Shown here: positions 49,641 through 61,389 of the stretch, in pieces
Position numbering within the stretch: position 1 is the first letter of the stretch
Layout of the letters: each line of letters starts with the position of its first letter
Source: Antedon mediterranea
Taxonomy: Eukaryota; Echinodermata; Crinoidea; Comatulida; Antedonidae
DNA length: 64,000 nt
Direction of reading: 5' to 3'
Assembly: GCF_964355755.1 (NCBI RefSeq)
Contig: NC_092677.1
Location: 17,204,101 to 17,268,100, forward strand
Made by a program: the position numbers and the translations under genes
Notes under the pieces: model-generated
Told to the model about the DNA's origin: nothing
The model's input: the letters and a program-made list of their open reading frames with translations, nothing else
Database searches by the model: none

Positions 49641-51437
49641 AATTATGTTATCTTACAGTTTCTCAAACTAGTATTACCATCTTTATTTAATTTTTTAGTA
49701 GTTGTTATTTATTGTTGTTGTATGACACTGTACATTCAAGAGCCAATGATAAGTCTGGGTTTGAGCATTCAAACAACCCTCCCTTTATTCCACCTTTTTG
49801 GTGGAGAAATCTAGGCTGAAAGACTACAAAGACATACAGTATTAAGTTCCCATTTAAATAAAACATTATGCCCCTGTAACTGTCCTGTTACAGACTTGAA
49901 TGAATTTTTTTCATACACTGTACATACAGTATCTCCTATAGATACAATGAAACTTTTGCATTCTTCCGTTCAGTTTTGTTTTTTCTAGGAATTTAGGTGA
50001 ATGACAGTTTGTGGTAGAATATGTAGTTTGACAGGGAAGAATTGACAGACTTATATCTTATAAATAGAACATGTGACTTTTATTTTGCGGTTTTTGGTTT
50101 GTTTTTCAAGGAAATGTTTGTTCCTTAATATATTTTAAAAATTGTATTATCAAATTAAAATTGGTATTTCATAGTCTCATCAGGAAAATAAGCAGTCTGA
50201 AACAAATTAATCATGTGATTTCTGCTAATGTAAAGTGGGTGTGGCCATATCAATAATATAGTACAAAGATCTTTTTAAGTGATAAATTGAAAACTCCTCA
50301 AAAATAAAAATGTGTCCAATCCATGGAAAGTTTCCTTACAATATGGCTATCCCAAATTCAGCCTTACTTTATGTCAGTTTCATTGCATTACATCCATAAT
50401 GTAATACTCCATATTATAAAACACCACCCTGAGTAGATTCTTGTCATTTGATTGGATGATTATGGGTCACATGATGTTCAATAGACATACTATTAAACTC
50501 AGAGTGTATATTCTTGTTGTGTAACATAATGTGCAACACAAGGCTATTGACTTTACATTCGAAAAAAATCAACCTGTAGTGTTGCTCTGTCTACACTGTG
50601 TCCATCCAAGTGGATGTCTGCCATCTGGAAAGGGGTAGCCACTCGTTGAAAGTAAATTGCAAAAATTGTTATTTTCATCTCATGAAATTATTTGCCCATT
50701 ACTCTCTTAGCATAGAATAAAAAGATCAACTTTAATTGTAATATTGAGTTTGATAATATATTATTATAATATTATGTTGGTAAAATTTACTGTACAGTAC
50801 ACAGTTCTGTTTGTATTGGATGGCTGTTATTTCTATCCGTGCCTTTGATATGGATCATGGTCTACAGTCAAATAAATTACCCTACAGTCAATATATTAAT
50901 TGGAAGCTTTTTTGAGGAATTTTTATTGCATTAATTGAGATTATCCAATTAATTTATTGAGGAAACTTGTAAGGTTATAATGGATTTAGGTTTTTGTCGC
51001 CATCATTTAATCAAGTTATCAGGCCATGTAATTACTTCTTTTTTTATTAAATGATTTAGAACAATCAACAGAAAACCTATATACAGTAGAACCCCTTCCC
51101 CTACAATTGAAGTATATATAATAATTAATATGTATATATATAACACACTACTATAACAACCATACCCTAATCAAGAAACACCCATATAGTATTCAAAGTA
51201 GACCTGTTGCTTATTTTTAACACCTATTTTAAAAATCAAATATTCCCTAAAAACATAACAAATTTAGATCATAGGAATATTTATTTACTACTGAAAAACA
51301 TAAAGCAGTTCTGTGTAATAAGATAGTAATAAAATGAAAATTTAATTATTAAAATTATTTACAAAACAGTTAATTTCCTGTACAGAATGTCATGTATAAT
51401 GAAAATACATTTATGAAAATATGTCTTGATTTTACTA

Positions 51438-51828
51438 TTAAAAAGGAAATATGTTGTACCGGTAACCTAGAAAAATAAATGATATAACAACGCTTTTAGT
51501 GATAGTGATAAAGCCATGGGTACCCACTGGGACATGAGTGTATGACATAACAACACTTTCAGTGACACAGCCCCGGGTACCCACAGGGACATGAGTGTAT
51601 CTCCAAAGTTCAATTTCTGTCATCAGGGATCGGGATTTCTTATGGAATCCAACTGTCTATATTCTGACTGCTAAACTGAACCTGTGGATTATAACGCAAG
51701 ACGACATATCCAGTAGCTGTCAATATTGTGACGCCATCAGTCACCCAGTGAACACCCAAAACACTCCTGTCTAAGCCTTTAATTCCCACTTGACAAGTTT
51801 GATAGGATATGCTCATCTTCAATATCAC
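51438..51828 (-). other. Unrecognised antisense reading frames with an internal duplication
   Basis: On the minus strand, a 62-codon frame (51640-51828) has a protein-like mix of residues, including VLGVHWVTDGVTILTATGYV. It is followed after a stop by a frame with two copies of YTHVPVGT(R/H)G about 20 residues apart. The duplicated DNA is roughly 60 bp, containing GGTACCCA and GGGACATGAGTGTAT. No domain was recognised. It could be a gene remnant, an exon of an antisense gene, or chance. Confidence 0.3.
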
Positions 51829-52636
51829 TGACCAATATTATCTCCCTGCCCAATGATGCCCTTAATATTAATAACCATGTGCACTTTTGCAAAATTCTAT
51901 AATTTGACCCTTAATTTGACCCTTATTCGGACATGTATGGTCAAATTGTTGAAATCCTTACAGTGCAGATTTTCTTATAATTATTTACAGTACATCTGCA
52001 ATGTTTCCATTCTAACACACTCTTTATATTCTTTCCTAATTTAAAAATTAAACAGTTTAGAATGAGTAGGAAGTCATGATTATATTCTTTTTAAGTTTGT
52101 CATTTATTTAACAAAAATGTTTTGCAACATAAACATCATAAAAGCATTTGACAATTTTGGTAAATTATCAATTTGCAATTAAAGAACAATTTATAATTAT
52201 AGAACAGAATAAGTTGACTTTATAGATAGTTTTTCATTTTATTTTGCAATGATTGAAGCAAAACAAAAGCAGGTTTATTTGAGCTTTAAGTGCATGGTTT
52301 TCCATGGGATTTTCAGATCCTTTTCTATTGTTCCTATCCAATATAACAATTTTTGTGACTTTAGTAGACACTTTGACTAATTCTTTCTTTCAGATATTTA
52401 CACTCTAATACTGCTAAAGTGGACTATTTTGGCTTATAGTTAATATTTGAAATAACTAATAACTTTTTCTCTATTGTACCCTAGATTCTCATATTTAGAT
52501 TAATGCCATGATTTAGCAGGCTTATACTTAATCTCTTCAAAAAGAATTTGAAGCAATGGGCTTATTTCTGTTTTTTTCTTGTAATTGTGTGTATTTGAGT
52601 TTATCCTAAAAATCACATTAGAATCAGCTCCAAATA

Positions 52637-52750
52637 TACTGATTAATTATTGATTGATAATTGATCAGCTCTACTGAAACTGATCAAGTCTTGATTGATA
52701 ATTGATCAGCTCTACTGAAACTGATCAATTCTAGATTGATAATTGATCAG
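52637..52750 (-). repeat. Inverted outlier of the 41-bp satellite, about 2.8 copies
   Basis: GATAATTGATCAGCTCTAC then TGAAACTGATCAA is the reverse complement of the unit in the main array, which starts some 515 bp downstream. The two blocks therefore face each other across mostly unique DNA. Confidence 0.9.
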
Positions 52751-53264
52751 TGTTGACAAAATATATAGATTCTGAAAGAGTAATTATAATTATAGGCAGA
52801 TTTATAAAACATTAACAACATAATTTAGTGATTTAGTGATAGAGAGAATATTAAAAAATGTAATTAGAATTGATTGAAATGAACACTATCAGTTGGATGA
52901 TACAGAATGTTTGATGAATAACATATGGAGCTTCCATGCAACTGGTATCAATTAAGGAAATCCTTCCATGTCTTTGTATTACTCTAGTCTAGGCACCACT
53001 ATCCGTGGTATCACCCCTAGGCCTAAAAGAAACCGGTCATTTTCGAGTTGCATCCTTCATTAGGCACCAATAGTCAAAACATCACCCCTAGGCCAACACT
53101 CAAGCACTTAATACCTATCCTTTCATGTCAAAAATTATTTGTAATGAAGTGTTGCAATAAAAGTTAAGTTAATATTCAGTTCTTTTAAATAACGATAATT
53201 GAAAAAAGGCGTCACATCTGTTTTCCTCTCAATAATTATCTTCTCATTGAATGTTACTCCAGTT

Positions 53265-54144
53265 GGAGCTGATCAATTATCAATCAAGAATTGATAAGTT
53301 TCAGTAGAGCTGATCAATTATCAATCAAGACTTGATCAGTTTCAGTAGAGCTGAGCAATTATAAATCAAGAATTGATAAGTTTCAGTGGAGCTGACCAAT
53401 TATCAATCAAGAATTGATCAGTTTCAGTAGAGCTGAGCAACTATAAATCAAGCATTGATAAGTTTCAGTGGAGCTGATCAATTATCAATCAAGAATTGAT
53501 CAGTTTCAGTAGAGCTGATCAATTATAAATCAAGACTTGATCAGTTTCAGTAGAGCTGAGCAATTATAAATCAAGAATTGATAAGTTTCAGTGGAGCTGA
53601 CCAATTATCAATCAAGACTTGATCAGTTTCAGTAGAGCTGATCAATTATCAATCAAGAATTGATCAGTTTCAGTAGAGCTGATCAATTATCAATCAAGAC
53701 TTGATCAGTTTCAGTAGAGCTGAGCAATTATAAATCAAGAATTGATAAGTTTCAGTGGAGCTGACCAATTATCAATCAAGACTTGATCAGTTTCAGTAGA
53801 GCTGATCAATTATCAATCAAGACTTGATCAGTTTCAGTAGAGCTGATCAATTATCAATCAAGACTTGATCAGTTTCAGTAGAGCTGAGCAACTATAAATC
53901 AAGCATTGATAAGTTTCAGTGGAGCTGATCAATTATCAATCAAGAATTGATCAGTTTCAGTAGAGCTGATCAATTATCAATCAAGACTTGATCAGTTTCA
54001 GTAGAGCTGAGCAATTATAAATCAAGAATTGATAAGTTTCAGTGGAGCTGACCAATTATCAATCAAGACTTGATAAGTTTCAGTGGAGCTGATCAATTAT
54101 CAATCAAGACTTGATAAGTTTCAGTGGAGCTGACCAATTATCAA
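53265..54144 (+). repeat. 41-bp palindrome-bearing satellite, about 21 copies
   Basis: The unit reads GAGCTGATCAATTATCAATC then AAGA(C/A)TTGATCAGTTTCAGTA, repeating every 41 bp. Within many units, TGATCAATT and AATTGATCA form 9-bp arms of a hairpin. Variants (GAGCAATTATAAATC, GACCAATTATC, TTGATAAG, CAGTGGAG) are not random. They alternate in blocks, giving a higher-order pattern of multiples of 41 bp. Confidence 0.95.
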
Positions 54145-54538
54145 AGGATTATGTAACCAAAAATGTTTCTATCACTAAAAAACAGTCTGTGATAGGACGA
54201 TAGTTATTCATAATATATAATAATGGAACAAAAGAAAAAAGTAGAGTTTGAATGGGTTCTGGTGCTTGTAGGCTGGGAGACTAGTATTTTGGCTGGAATA
54301 CAATTTACCTATTCAGGGTTAATCACGTTTAAATGCGTATACAGTTTATCCCAGCCATTTATTATTATTATTTTAAACCGATTGTAATCTTTAAAATAAT
54401 GAAGAAACTTCATTGTGTAAAATTTGTTTAGGTGGTTCAACTTTACATAACCTTCAATTATAATGTTTTCCATACCTGGTCTGGTTTAATCTTTCTACTT
54501 TTAATAATGATATAATAATTTTGAATATAATATAATTT

Positions 54539-54711
54539 AATATTATACAGATATTGACTGCTTAGAGGTTAAATATAAGATTTGACATCCCCGAGGGAAT
54601 GATATTATGTTCGAGGAAATATATAATTCCAGAGAACTTAATATCATTCCCGAGGGGATGTCTAATCTTATATTTTACCGATATAAAAGGCGATATCTGT
54701 TATATTACATA
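54539..54711. mobile_element. Foldback element with 37-bp near-perfect arms
   Basis: The arm at 54571-54607 (containing GACATCCCCGAGGGAATGAT) pairs with 54639-54675 (containing ATCATTCCCGAGGGGATGTC) around a 31-bp centre. Weaker pairing (TAATATTATACAGATAT with ATATCTGTTATATTA) extends it to about 170 bp. ATATCTGTTATATTACATAG at its right side is again inverted near 55372-55392, so this may be one end of a larger element reaching 55395. Confidence 0.7.
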
Positions 54712-55068
54712 GCCAACAACAAGTAGAATATCTGCTGGGTCGGGTAGCTAGGCTAGGCCTCCTTTTTGTATTGTATGTAAACAAGCTGCCCAGACACCTT
54801 ACCTTTCGAAGAATAATATACAGATAATTACTAATTAATGGCAATAAAATAACAGAAGAATTTCTATCAATAAGCCTAAATTAATAATAATAATAAAATT
54901 ATCAGGTAGGCCGAATAAATAATAATTCGATCGAGCCGTCGATTACTACTGTGAGTATTAACCAATCACAAACGGTCTTTCATCACATCTAGGGAGGACT
55001 AATAACAAATTAGGGCGCTATGTATGCATAGTTTAAATAATTTGTTGATTAATTTCTTCAAGCAAGTT

Positions 55069-55137
55069 CCGTGGCGCAGCGCATGAAGCGTTGTCTTGTG
55101 ATGGAGTGACAATTTCATCGCGAGTTCAAGACCCAGT
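55069..55137 (+). repeat. tRNA-like relic or SINE head
   Basis: GTGGCGCAGCGCATGAAGCG resembles a tRNA A-box region and CGAGTTCAAGACCC a B box, with appropriate spacing. The stretch lies inside the possible larger element noted at 54539-55395. Acceptor-stem pairing is poor, so a working tRNA is unlikely. Confidence 0.5.
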
Positions 55138-55169
55138 GATGACTTTTGTTTATTTATCGGCAAACGCGA

Positions 55170-55306
55170 GTGTTGCCACACGAAAATTACACAGTCAATA
55201 TCATCGTACTCGAGAATTTGCTGGATTTTATATGTTTAATGACAGGGGACACGATAATTACGCGAAAATTACTCGGTCAATATCATCGTACTCGAGGATA
55301 TATACG
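55170..55306 (+). repeat. Local direct repeat containing TCAATATCATCGTACTCGAG
   Basis: Two copies of CGAAAATTAC(A/T)C(A/G)GTCAATATC followed by ATCGTACTCGAG occur about 100 bp apart downstream of the tRNA-like relic. They are probably part of the same decayed element. Confidence 0.75.
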
Positions 55307-55399
55307 ATTTACGATCCTCGCAGCGGTAGTCATGTGATGCAGTTTCAACCAATCACGTTCACGTATTTACATAGGCTATGTAATATAACAATATATTAC

Positions 55400-57901
55400 A
55401 GAAGATAAGTCTTTGTTTATTTGTTTTACATTTGGCAGTTATAGCTATTGTTTGACACTTTACAGTTACATTTTGTAATATGATGTGTGACTCATATGCT
55501 CACTACTGTATACTGCTTTCTTTCATATTGATGAGTCAGGTTTGCATAAAAAAATCAATGAGGTATCTTGTAGAAATTGTTTATTTTTCATATCATGGTA
55601 ATGTATGATACTACATATTTAATAATCTTTATTTTGAAACAAGGCCATATGAAAGAAATAAAAAATATATATATATATTATTTGATTAATAGACTTAAAG
55701 TTCATCATTATAAATTGATAATTTTATATTTTAATAATAATTTGTGAAATACATAATGTAAATCTTAAAATGGAAGATTTAATCATTCGTGGAAACAAAT
55801 TTTAAACATTTAATTAAAGAACAGATATTGTTTTAAAATGACACTATCTTTTTAAAAAAGGTAACACTTTCCAAGAAGTGAAAAAAATGATTTTATGCCT
55901 TTCTTCTATATTGTTTTTATACAGCAAGACTTCAATTGTGGGAATGTATGAAAACAGTTTTATTGAAAACTGCCTCAGGCTAACTGTCTAAATTTTCCCG
56001 ATGTAAACCAGTTTTGTGTGATTTTTATTTTATGAACTTTTCTGTCATTAAATGCTCCTGGAAAAAATCTTCAGTTTCCGCAGTAATACTTGCTATAATA
56101 CTTTAATCCCAGATTTTGATTGGTAGATATTAGGCAGATGAGAGTATGACAGAAAATTAAAATGAAGTCATCATGTGACAGAGGTGTGGCTACTTTGTAA
56201 ATTAACCCCATCCTTCCAAATCAAGCCCTGGATGTAATTTGTGGTAATCCTTTTGAACGATGTTAAAAAAAACACATCACATCTTAATTAAGATTATTAG
56301 TTTTAGCCTGAAAAATATTATTTAGGTTGTGCTGTAGGAAATATACCACTTATATACAGGATAAGGTTAACTGCCTATACTTAATAAACATTAATGAAAC
56401 ATAATGAACAATGTTTATACTACACTCTTTCATAGCACTCTTGTATGGTGTGGATAAGTTATTCTTTTTTGATATGCAGTTATAGAAAAATTCACTGTTA
56501 CTTTATAATCATGCTTTGACAAGATATTTTCTTTTGAACAACAAAATTTTGTGTATATATTTTTGTTGCTACTTACAATAGGTTAATAGAATGACCTTCA
56601 TGTGCTATACTTCTTTTAAAGTTGACAGATATAGAAATAACATTGAGTCAGATTTGTAGAGACAAGACCTAGAGAACTTGGACTTTCATTCCCTGTCACA
56701 AAGTATTTGGGACATTGTATGTTATATAGATATAATAGAAATATATTATAATAATAGTAAACCATATTTTATATTTTCAACATATGATTATGAAGCACCC
56801 ACTGTACCAATGTCTTGTAAACGCAAAGATACAGGGAATGACTTGGACCACTTATCAGCTTTTATCCAGTGTCAACCTTACCAAGGATAGTCTGTCTCAG
56901 CATCTGAGCGTTTAAATAAATATCTGACCATACTCATATGGAAAGCTTTTCTTTTAGGCTCCTCTAGTTTATTGTTATTAGTTATTAAAATAAATGAAAT
57001 GACTAGGAATTCAGAATATAGTTTTTATCTGTAAAGAAACATGTTTGTTAGACTGGTTCACAAATTTTACGTACTTGGAACATTTTGAGAGAGTTCCTAA
57101 TATTCTGAAAATTCTGCTTTAGGAAAGTGCCATCCTCCAACACCAGCTAGCTTAAAACTATTTGTAATAAATTCTATTTTAAAGTACAGGCCTGTCTCTG
57201 TATAACATCAGACAAAAGCTACCCTGGATTCATTACCAATGACAGTTGACTATCTGTTTAAATATTATCATCCCATCTTATCTCTGAGATTTTGCAGTCT
57301 ATTAGTATCATCGGAAGCTTTCATTTGCGCATTGTTAACAGCACAGTCGGCCATCACTCACTAACAGATTGTACCGATTACTCCAATTTTCTCTCATTTC
57401 CTTTGCTTTTATGATAGCGTACTAGGAATGGAAGTAACTGTATTAACACCAATTGTATATATTTTATAATCTGCCTTTAATAAACTCCATAAAACCATAT
57501 TTTATTGCATTATTCTGGATAATTTAAAAATAAACCATGATTTGATTTTATTTAGTTAGTAATTAAGCTTCATCCACTTTTTTAATACAAAATGTTGTTG
57601 TCCTAAAGTTCCCATGATCTTTAAATCAAGATAAAGTAATCTTTATTTATAGAAAAATGGATGTAAAAGTAACTGTAAATACTGTAGTTAGTAGCTAGGT
57701 GGAAGACTTTGATGGTGGATGTCCATACTCTCTGCACAACAACTACATCTATGTCTGCCCATAAATTGTTTTTATACTAGATGAGAACCAATCCTCTTGC
57801 TTGATTTGCTTTTGTGTTCAAGGTGTCTACTTAGACTGGAAACTAAACTGTACTGTACATACAATATATAAAAATGTGTTTCGTTATTTAATTTTCTTTA
57901 G
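55400..57901 (+). other. Intron 3, last part
   Basis: AT-rich with a short (AT)n run near 55664-55680. No exon or element was recognised. It ends with ATTTTCTTTAG, the acceptor for exon 4. Confidence 0.5.
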
Positions 57902-58109
57902 ACTGGCCTAATACGAACAAATGACACTGATTACTTGATTGAACCATTACCAAAGCACATGGCTGATGCAAGAAATTACACAACTAAAGAGGGTCACTCA
58001 GCGCATATTATATATAAAAGATCAGTGGATATTAGACACCATAAACATGAACCAAAAACAGGCCATGCTAGAGGAACAAAAGACCACTTTTGTGGAAGAA
58101 AGAAAAAAT
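57902..58109 (+). CDS. ADAMTS16/18-like: ADAMTS16/18-like metalloproteinase, exon 4 (propeptide with cysteine switch)
   Basis: 208 bp encoding residues 169-237 and the first base of codon 238. It opens TGLIRTNDTDYLIEPLP, the conserved end of the propeptide fold, then a variable basic/histidine-rich stretch, then HFCGRKKK. Cys232 in the CGR(K/R)KK block is the cysteine switch that can ligate the catalytic zinc and keep the zymogen latent. HFCGR(R/K)KKY is characteristic of ADAMTS16/18. N-glycosylation sequons NDT and NYT are present. Acceptor CTTTAG and donor T|GTAAGA. The phase-1 end (T) plus AT from exon 5 makes the tyrosine of KKKY, as in relatives. Overlapping frames here are shadows. Confidence 0.95.
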
Positions 58110-58699
58110 GTAAGAATTCATGTGCAATTATATAAAAATCATTTTTGGATAGATAATAGAATTGTTTTATAATTTGTCTTGGCAATAAATATTTAGGTCA
58201 TCATCAGGTAGATTTATAGTAATTACCTATAGGATGTGTCAAAATCCCAATTATTGATGGTTCAACCTGATATACAGAACACAGGAGACACAACCCCCAC
58301 CCCCTTCCCAGAGGATTAGAAATTGAAACTTAACAGGAAAGGACCCATTGTCACTCCTTGACATGGTACAGTATGTGTAAAGTGTCACATTCTGTGTTTC
58401 AAAGCCCTCGCTTACAGTTTTTGAGAACCTTACACGCACTTGCATAACATCACATACTTCTGTACAGGTACAGTAGAGCCCTAATTTTATATTGATGTTC
58501 TTTATTAAGTATTCTTAACTTCTTATTTGAACTATTACTCCACTCCCAAAGACTTGTAATAAGACTTTGTTTATGTAGAGCATCTTGTATATGTTTGTCT
58601 TGTGAACCTCTGAGGGTCCCTAATGATCAGCAATAGCTGGATGGATCACCCTCATTAAATATGGTTTAAAAAAAACAAACAAAAAACTATAAGCCTGAA

Positions 58700-58753
58700 T
58701 GGTCCCAAAGTGACACTTTGTTTGGTCCTGAAAGTGTCCCCTTAATAGAGGTT
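58700..58753. repeat. Copy of the dispersed GTCCCCTTAATAGAGG repeat
   Basis: Reads GGTCCCAAAGTGACACTTTG then TTTGGTCCTGAAAGTGTCCCC then TTAATAGAGG, with partial internal inversion. Copies near 0.8, 23.7 and 45.1 kb share the same order. Confidence 0.75.
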
Positions 58754-59784
58754 AAAAAAACTAAAAAGTGCAGATGATATTTTAGTTCACATGTTTATGT
58801 TGCATTCTCACAAACACTAGTAGTAGATGGGTTCAGTTAAAATGAGCTTATAGTGAGAAACAAAACAAAACTGGTATAACTTTCCAATAGGCTAAAGTAC
58901 ACCAATACACCTATTATATTAAAAGTACTATTAAAATACTTTAAATAATATGAAGAATGAATGAATACCCAAATGTCATTGATCTTATACTAGGTTACAA
59001 CTTGAAAAGAACCCAAGTTCAATATTCTTTAACAGTCAATTTCAGATATTGTGTATTCTTTGTTGTATTCATTATGCGACCGGCTTATTAAACATCAAAG
59101 AACGGATATTGCAGTCGTACAACATATTCTTTATTGTCCTTTGACAGTTTCTGTTCATTCAAAACAAAGTCGTTTAAATCTTAGATTAAATATATCCATT
59201 AGTTGGACAAAGATATTTCTCTCTAAAGAAAATTAAACTTGTAATGAAACTGGTTTTAGTACAAAAAGAACACCTGTATTGTATTTCACAGGTTGTTTCA
59301 AATTTACTTTGTTAACTTGATTTACCATAGATACAGTAGCCTGTCTGCCCATGCCTTTGTAAATACAATTACTTTTCTTGACGTTAAAATTCATTTATTT
59401 TGATAATAGTATACATGTATGGAAGTTAAAGCACTGCTGGCCTACATGGGTCCTTAGGTCCACTGTTAGACTTTAGATATGTACTGTATGAGATGTACAC
59501 AATAAATATAAAATAAATTGTGGTCAGAGTATTAAAGATTTGCTAATTAACATAGCGGTAAGTTCATATAAGTATTATTTACACTTTTTAGTATATTGTT
59601 TGCGCCCCTCCAGCAGATTGATATTAATATTCTGTGCAACTGTTTGAAGTGCCCAGGGATATGTATTTAAAGGGACACTTAAGGGACAGGGTACAAGGAG
59701 GAGTTTTAACCTGTTCCGCACTCACAAAATACAGACTTATCCCAGAGGGAAACTGAGTATTGAACATTATAAAATTGGACAATC

Positions 59785-60231
59785 TATACTACAGTAGAAC
59801 CTCTCCTTTGAATACAGTAAGGGGACAATTACTTTGAAACGAATAAGGGGCAATATATTTTTTAACACTAGAGACTTCGGGGAACACCCCTTTTAAGGGG
59901 ACAGTTCATCTACTTTAACACTAGAGACTTCGGGGAACACCTCTTTTAAGGGGACAGTTCATCTACTTTAACACTAGAGACTTCAGGGAACACCTTTTTT
60001 TAAGGGGCAGTTCATCTACTTTAACACTAGAGACTTAAGGGAACACCTCTTTTAAGGGGACAGTTCATCTACTTTAACACTAGAGACTTCAGGGAACACC
60101 CCTTTTAAGGGGACAGTTCATCTACTTTAACACTAGAGACTTCAGGGAACACCCCTTTTAAGGGGACAGTTCATCTACTTTAACACTAGAGACTTCAGGG
60201 AACACCTCTTTTAAGGGGACAGTTCATCTGC
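59785..60231. repeat. 53-bp tandem array (7 copies) grown inside a dispersed repeat
   Basis: TTTAACACTAGAGACTTC starts units at 59861, 59914, 59967, 60020, 60073, 60126 and 60179. Each unit also has GGGAACACC(C/T)CTTTTAAG and GGGGACAGTTCATCTAC. The preceding ACAGTAGAACCTCTC at about 59791 and the GGGGAC/GTCCCC motifs match the dispersed repeat family, so the array looks like an internal expansion of one such copy. Confidence 0.92.
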
Positions 60232-61108
60232 TCTATGGCATGACCCAATTTTCACTTTACTGTATTATGGTGGATTAAATTAACTTATTAGGAATCTATG
60301 GCAATATGCTTAAATAAGTAAAAATAATAATAATAATAATGAGGGTGCAGATTTCAATTATTAAAACCAGCAAGTGTAAATTGTACACACTTTTGGTTGT
60401 TCTTTGGGGCAATACCACTTCAAAGGCCTTTTTGATTGAATTAAAACTTTAATTTGACATATATAGAACAAATAGGGAAGTAATAAATTACCCAACTTAA
60501 ATAGCAATAAATCATACTATTTTAAAAGAATTATTTGTTTCTCCGAGTTCAACAAAACTGCGTTTGACAAAACATCGGTTTACTTTGTCTAGAATTGAAT
60601 TGTATAGCAAATGGAGCAAAAACTAATACACAATATAGAATAGATTTATTGTCATGCTCAATTTAATTTTGACTTTTAATATGTGTTTAAGTGAATAAAT
60701 TCTTTTGTTAGGTATATATCTATAATCTTGTTAAAAGTTCTATTTTAAGTAACTATTGATGGCAAAATAATGGTAGTTTTATAAGATTTTTTTAAAGGTA
60801 TTTACATTCTACTTTAATATAATAGTATTTGATTGATGATAAAACCTATAGAAATATTATACTAAATGAAAGACAAACATCATATGTAAATGAAACCAGA
60901 TTGTATACAAGTTTTTGAAAAAATAAGATTAAAACCGACGAAAAAAAAACAAAGGAAAGGAGGGCAGCAGACGGTGCTGCAAAATGTATTCAAGAATTAT
61001 GGTAAATTAAGTTATTAAATTTAATAAAAAATGTGGGGATATAAATAATTTACATTAACAAACCATTTGTGTATGATAGTATATTTATTACTTTATTTTC
61101 TCCTTTAG

Positions 61109-61305
61109 ATATGCCAACAAGAGTTACTGAACCATTACACTTTATAGATGAATATCCTAAGTCGACAAACCGAACACGTCGCTCAATTGCCGCAAATATG
61201 GTGGCTGCAAGAAACGTCGGAATATTGATTGTGGTAGATCCTAAAATGGTCGAGTCCCACGGACCCAACCTTGTAACAACTTATGTATTAACAGTCTTCA
61301 ATATG
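61109..61305 (+). CDS. ADAMTS16/18-like: ADAMTS16/18-like metalloproteinase, exon 5 (furin site and start of catalytic domain)
   Basis: 197 bp completing Tyr238 and encoding residues 239-303. DEYPKSTNRTRR|SIA holds an R-T-R-R furin-type site, with predicted cleavage after Arg262 that would release the mature enzyme. The catalytic (reprolysin, M12B) domain then opens with NVGILIVVDPKMVESHG and TTYVLTVFNM, matching the first strand and helix of ADAMTS catalytic domains. An NRT sequon overlaps the cleavage site. Acceptor TCCTTTAG, donor ATG|GTAAAT, ends in phase 0. A 72-codon minus-strand frame over the same bases is a shadow. Confidence 0.96.
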
Positions 61306-61389
61306 GTAAATATAATTTGTTCTCTTAAATAGGTGCAAGTTATAAGGACACAAACTATTATAATTGGTCATCAAAGTCTATCAACATAG

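Larger units (their letters stand above)
58110..61108 (+). other. Intron 4 of the ADAMTS-like gene (about 3.0 kb)
   Basis: Contains a copy of the GTCCCCTTAATAGAGG dispersed repeat at 58700-58753 and the 53-bp array at 59861-60231. Otherwise AT-rich with no recognised element. Confidence 0.6.

Noticed and set aside
49473-49814. 113-codon plus-strand frame
   Set aside because: It runs through the arms of a foldback element and then AT-rich DNA. No motif was recognised.
55069-55137. Functional tRNA gene
   Set aside because: A- and B-box-like segments exist, but a full cloverleaf with a paired acceptor stem could not be drawn. A relic or SINE head is more likely.
57939-58172. 77-codon plus-strand frame overlapping exon 4
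   Set aside because: The other frame gives the conserved IRTNDTDYLIEPLP and HFCGRKKK blocks and joins in phase with both neighbours, so this one is a shadow.
61050-61268. 72-codon minus-strand frame over exon 5
   Set aside because: It is the complement of the ADAMTS-like catalytic-domain exon and has no similarity of its own.
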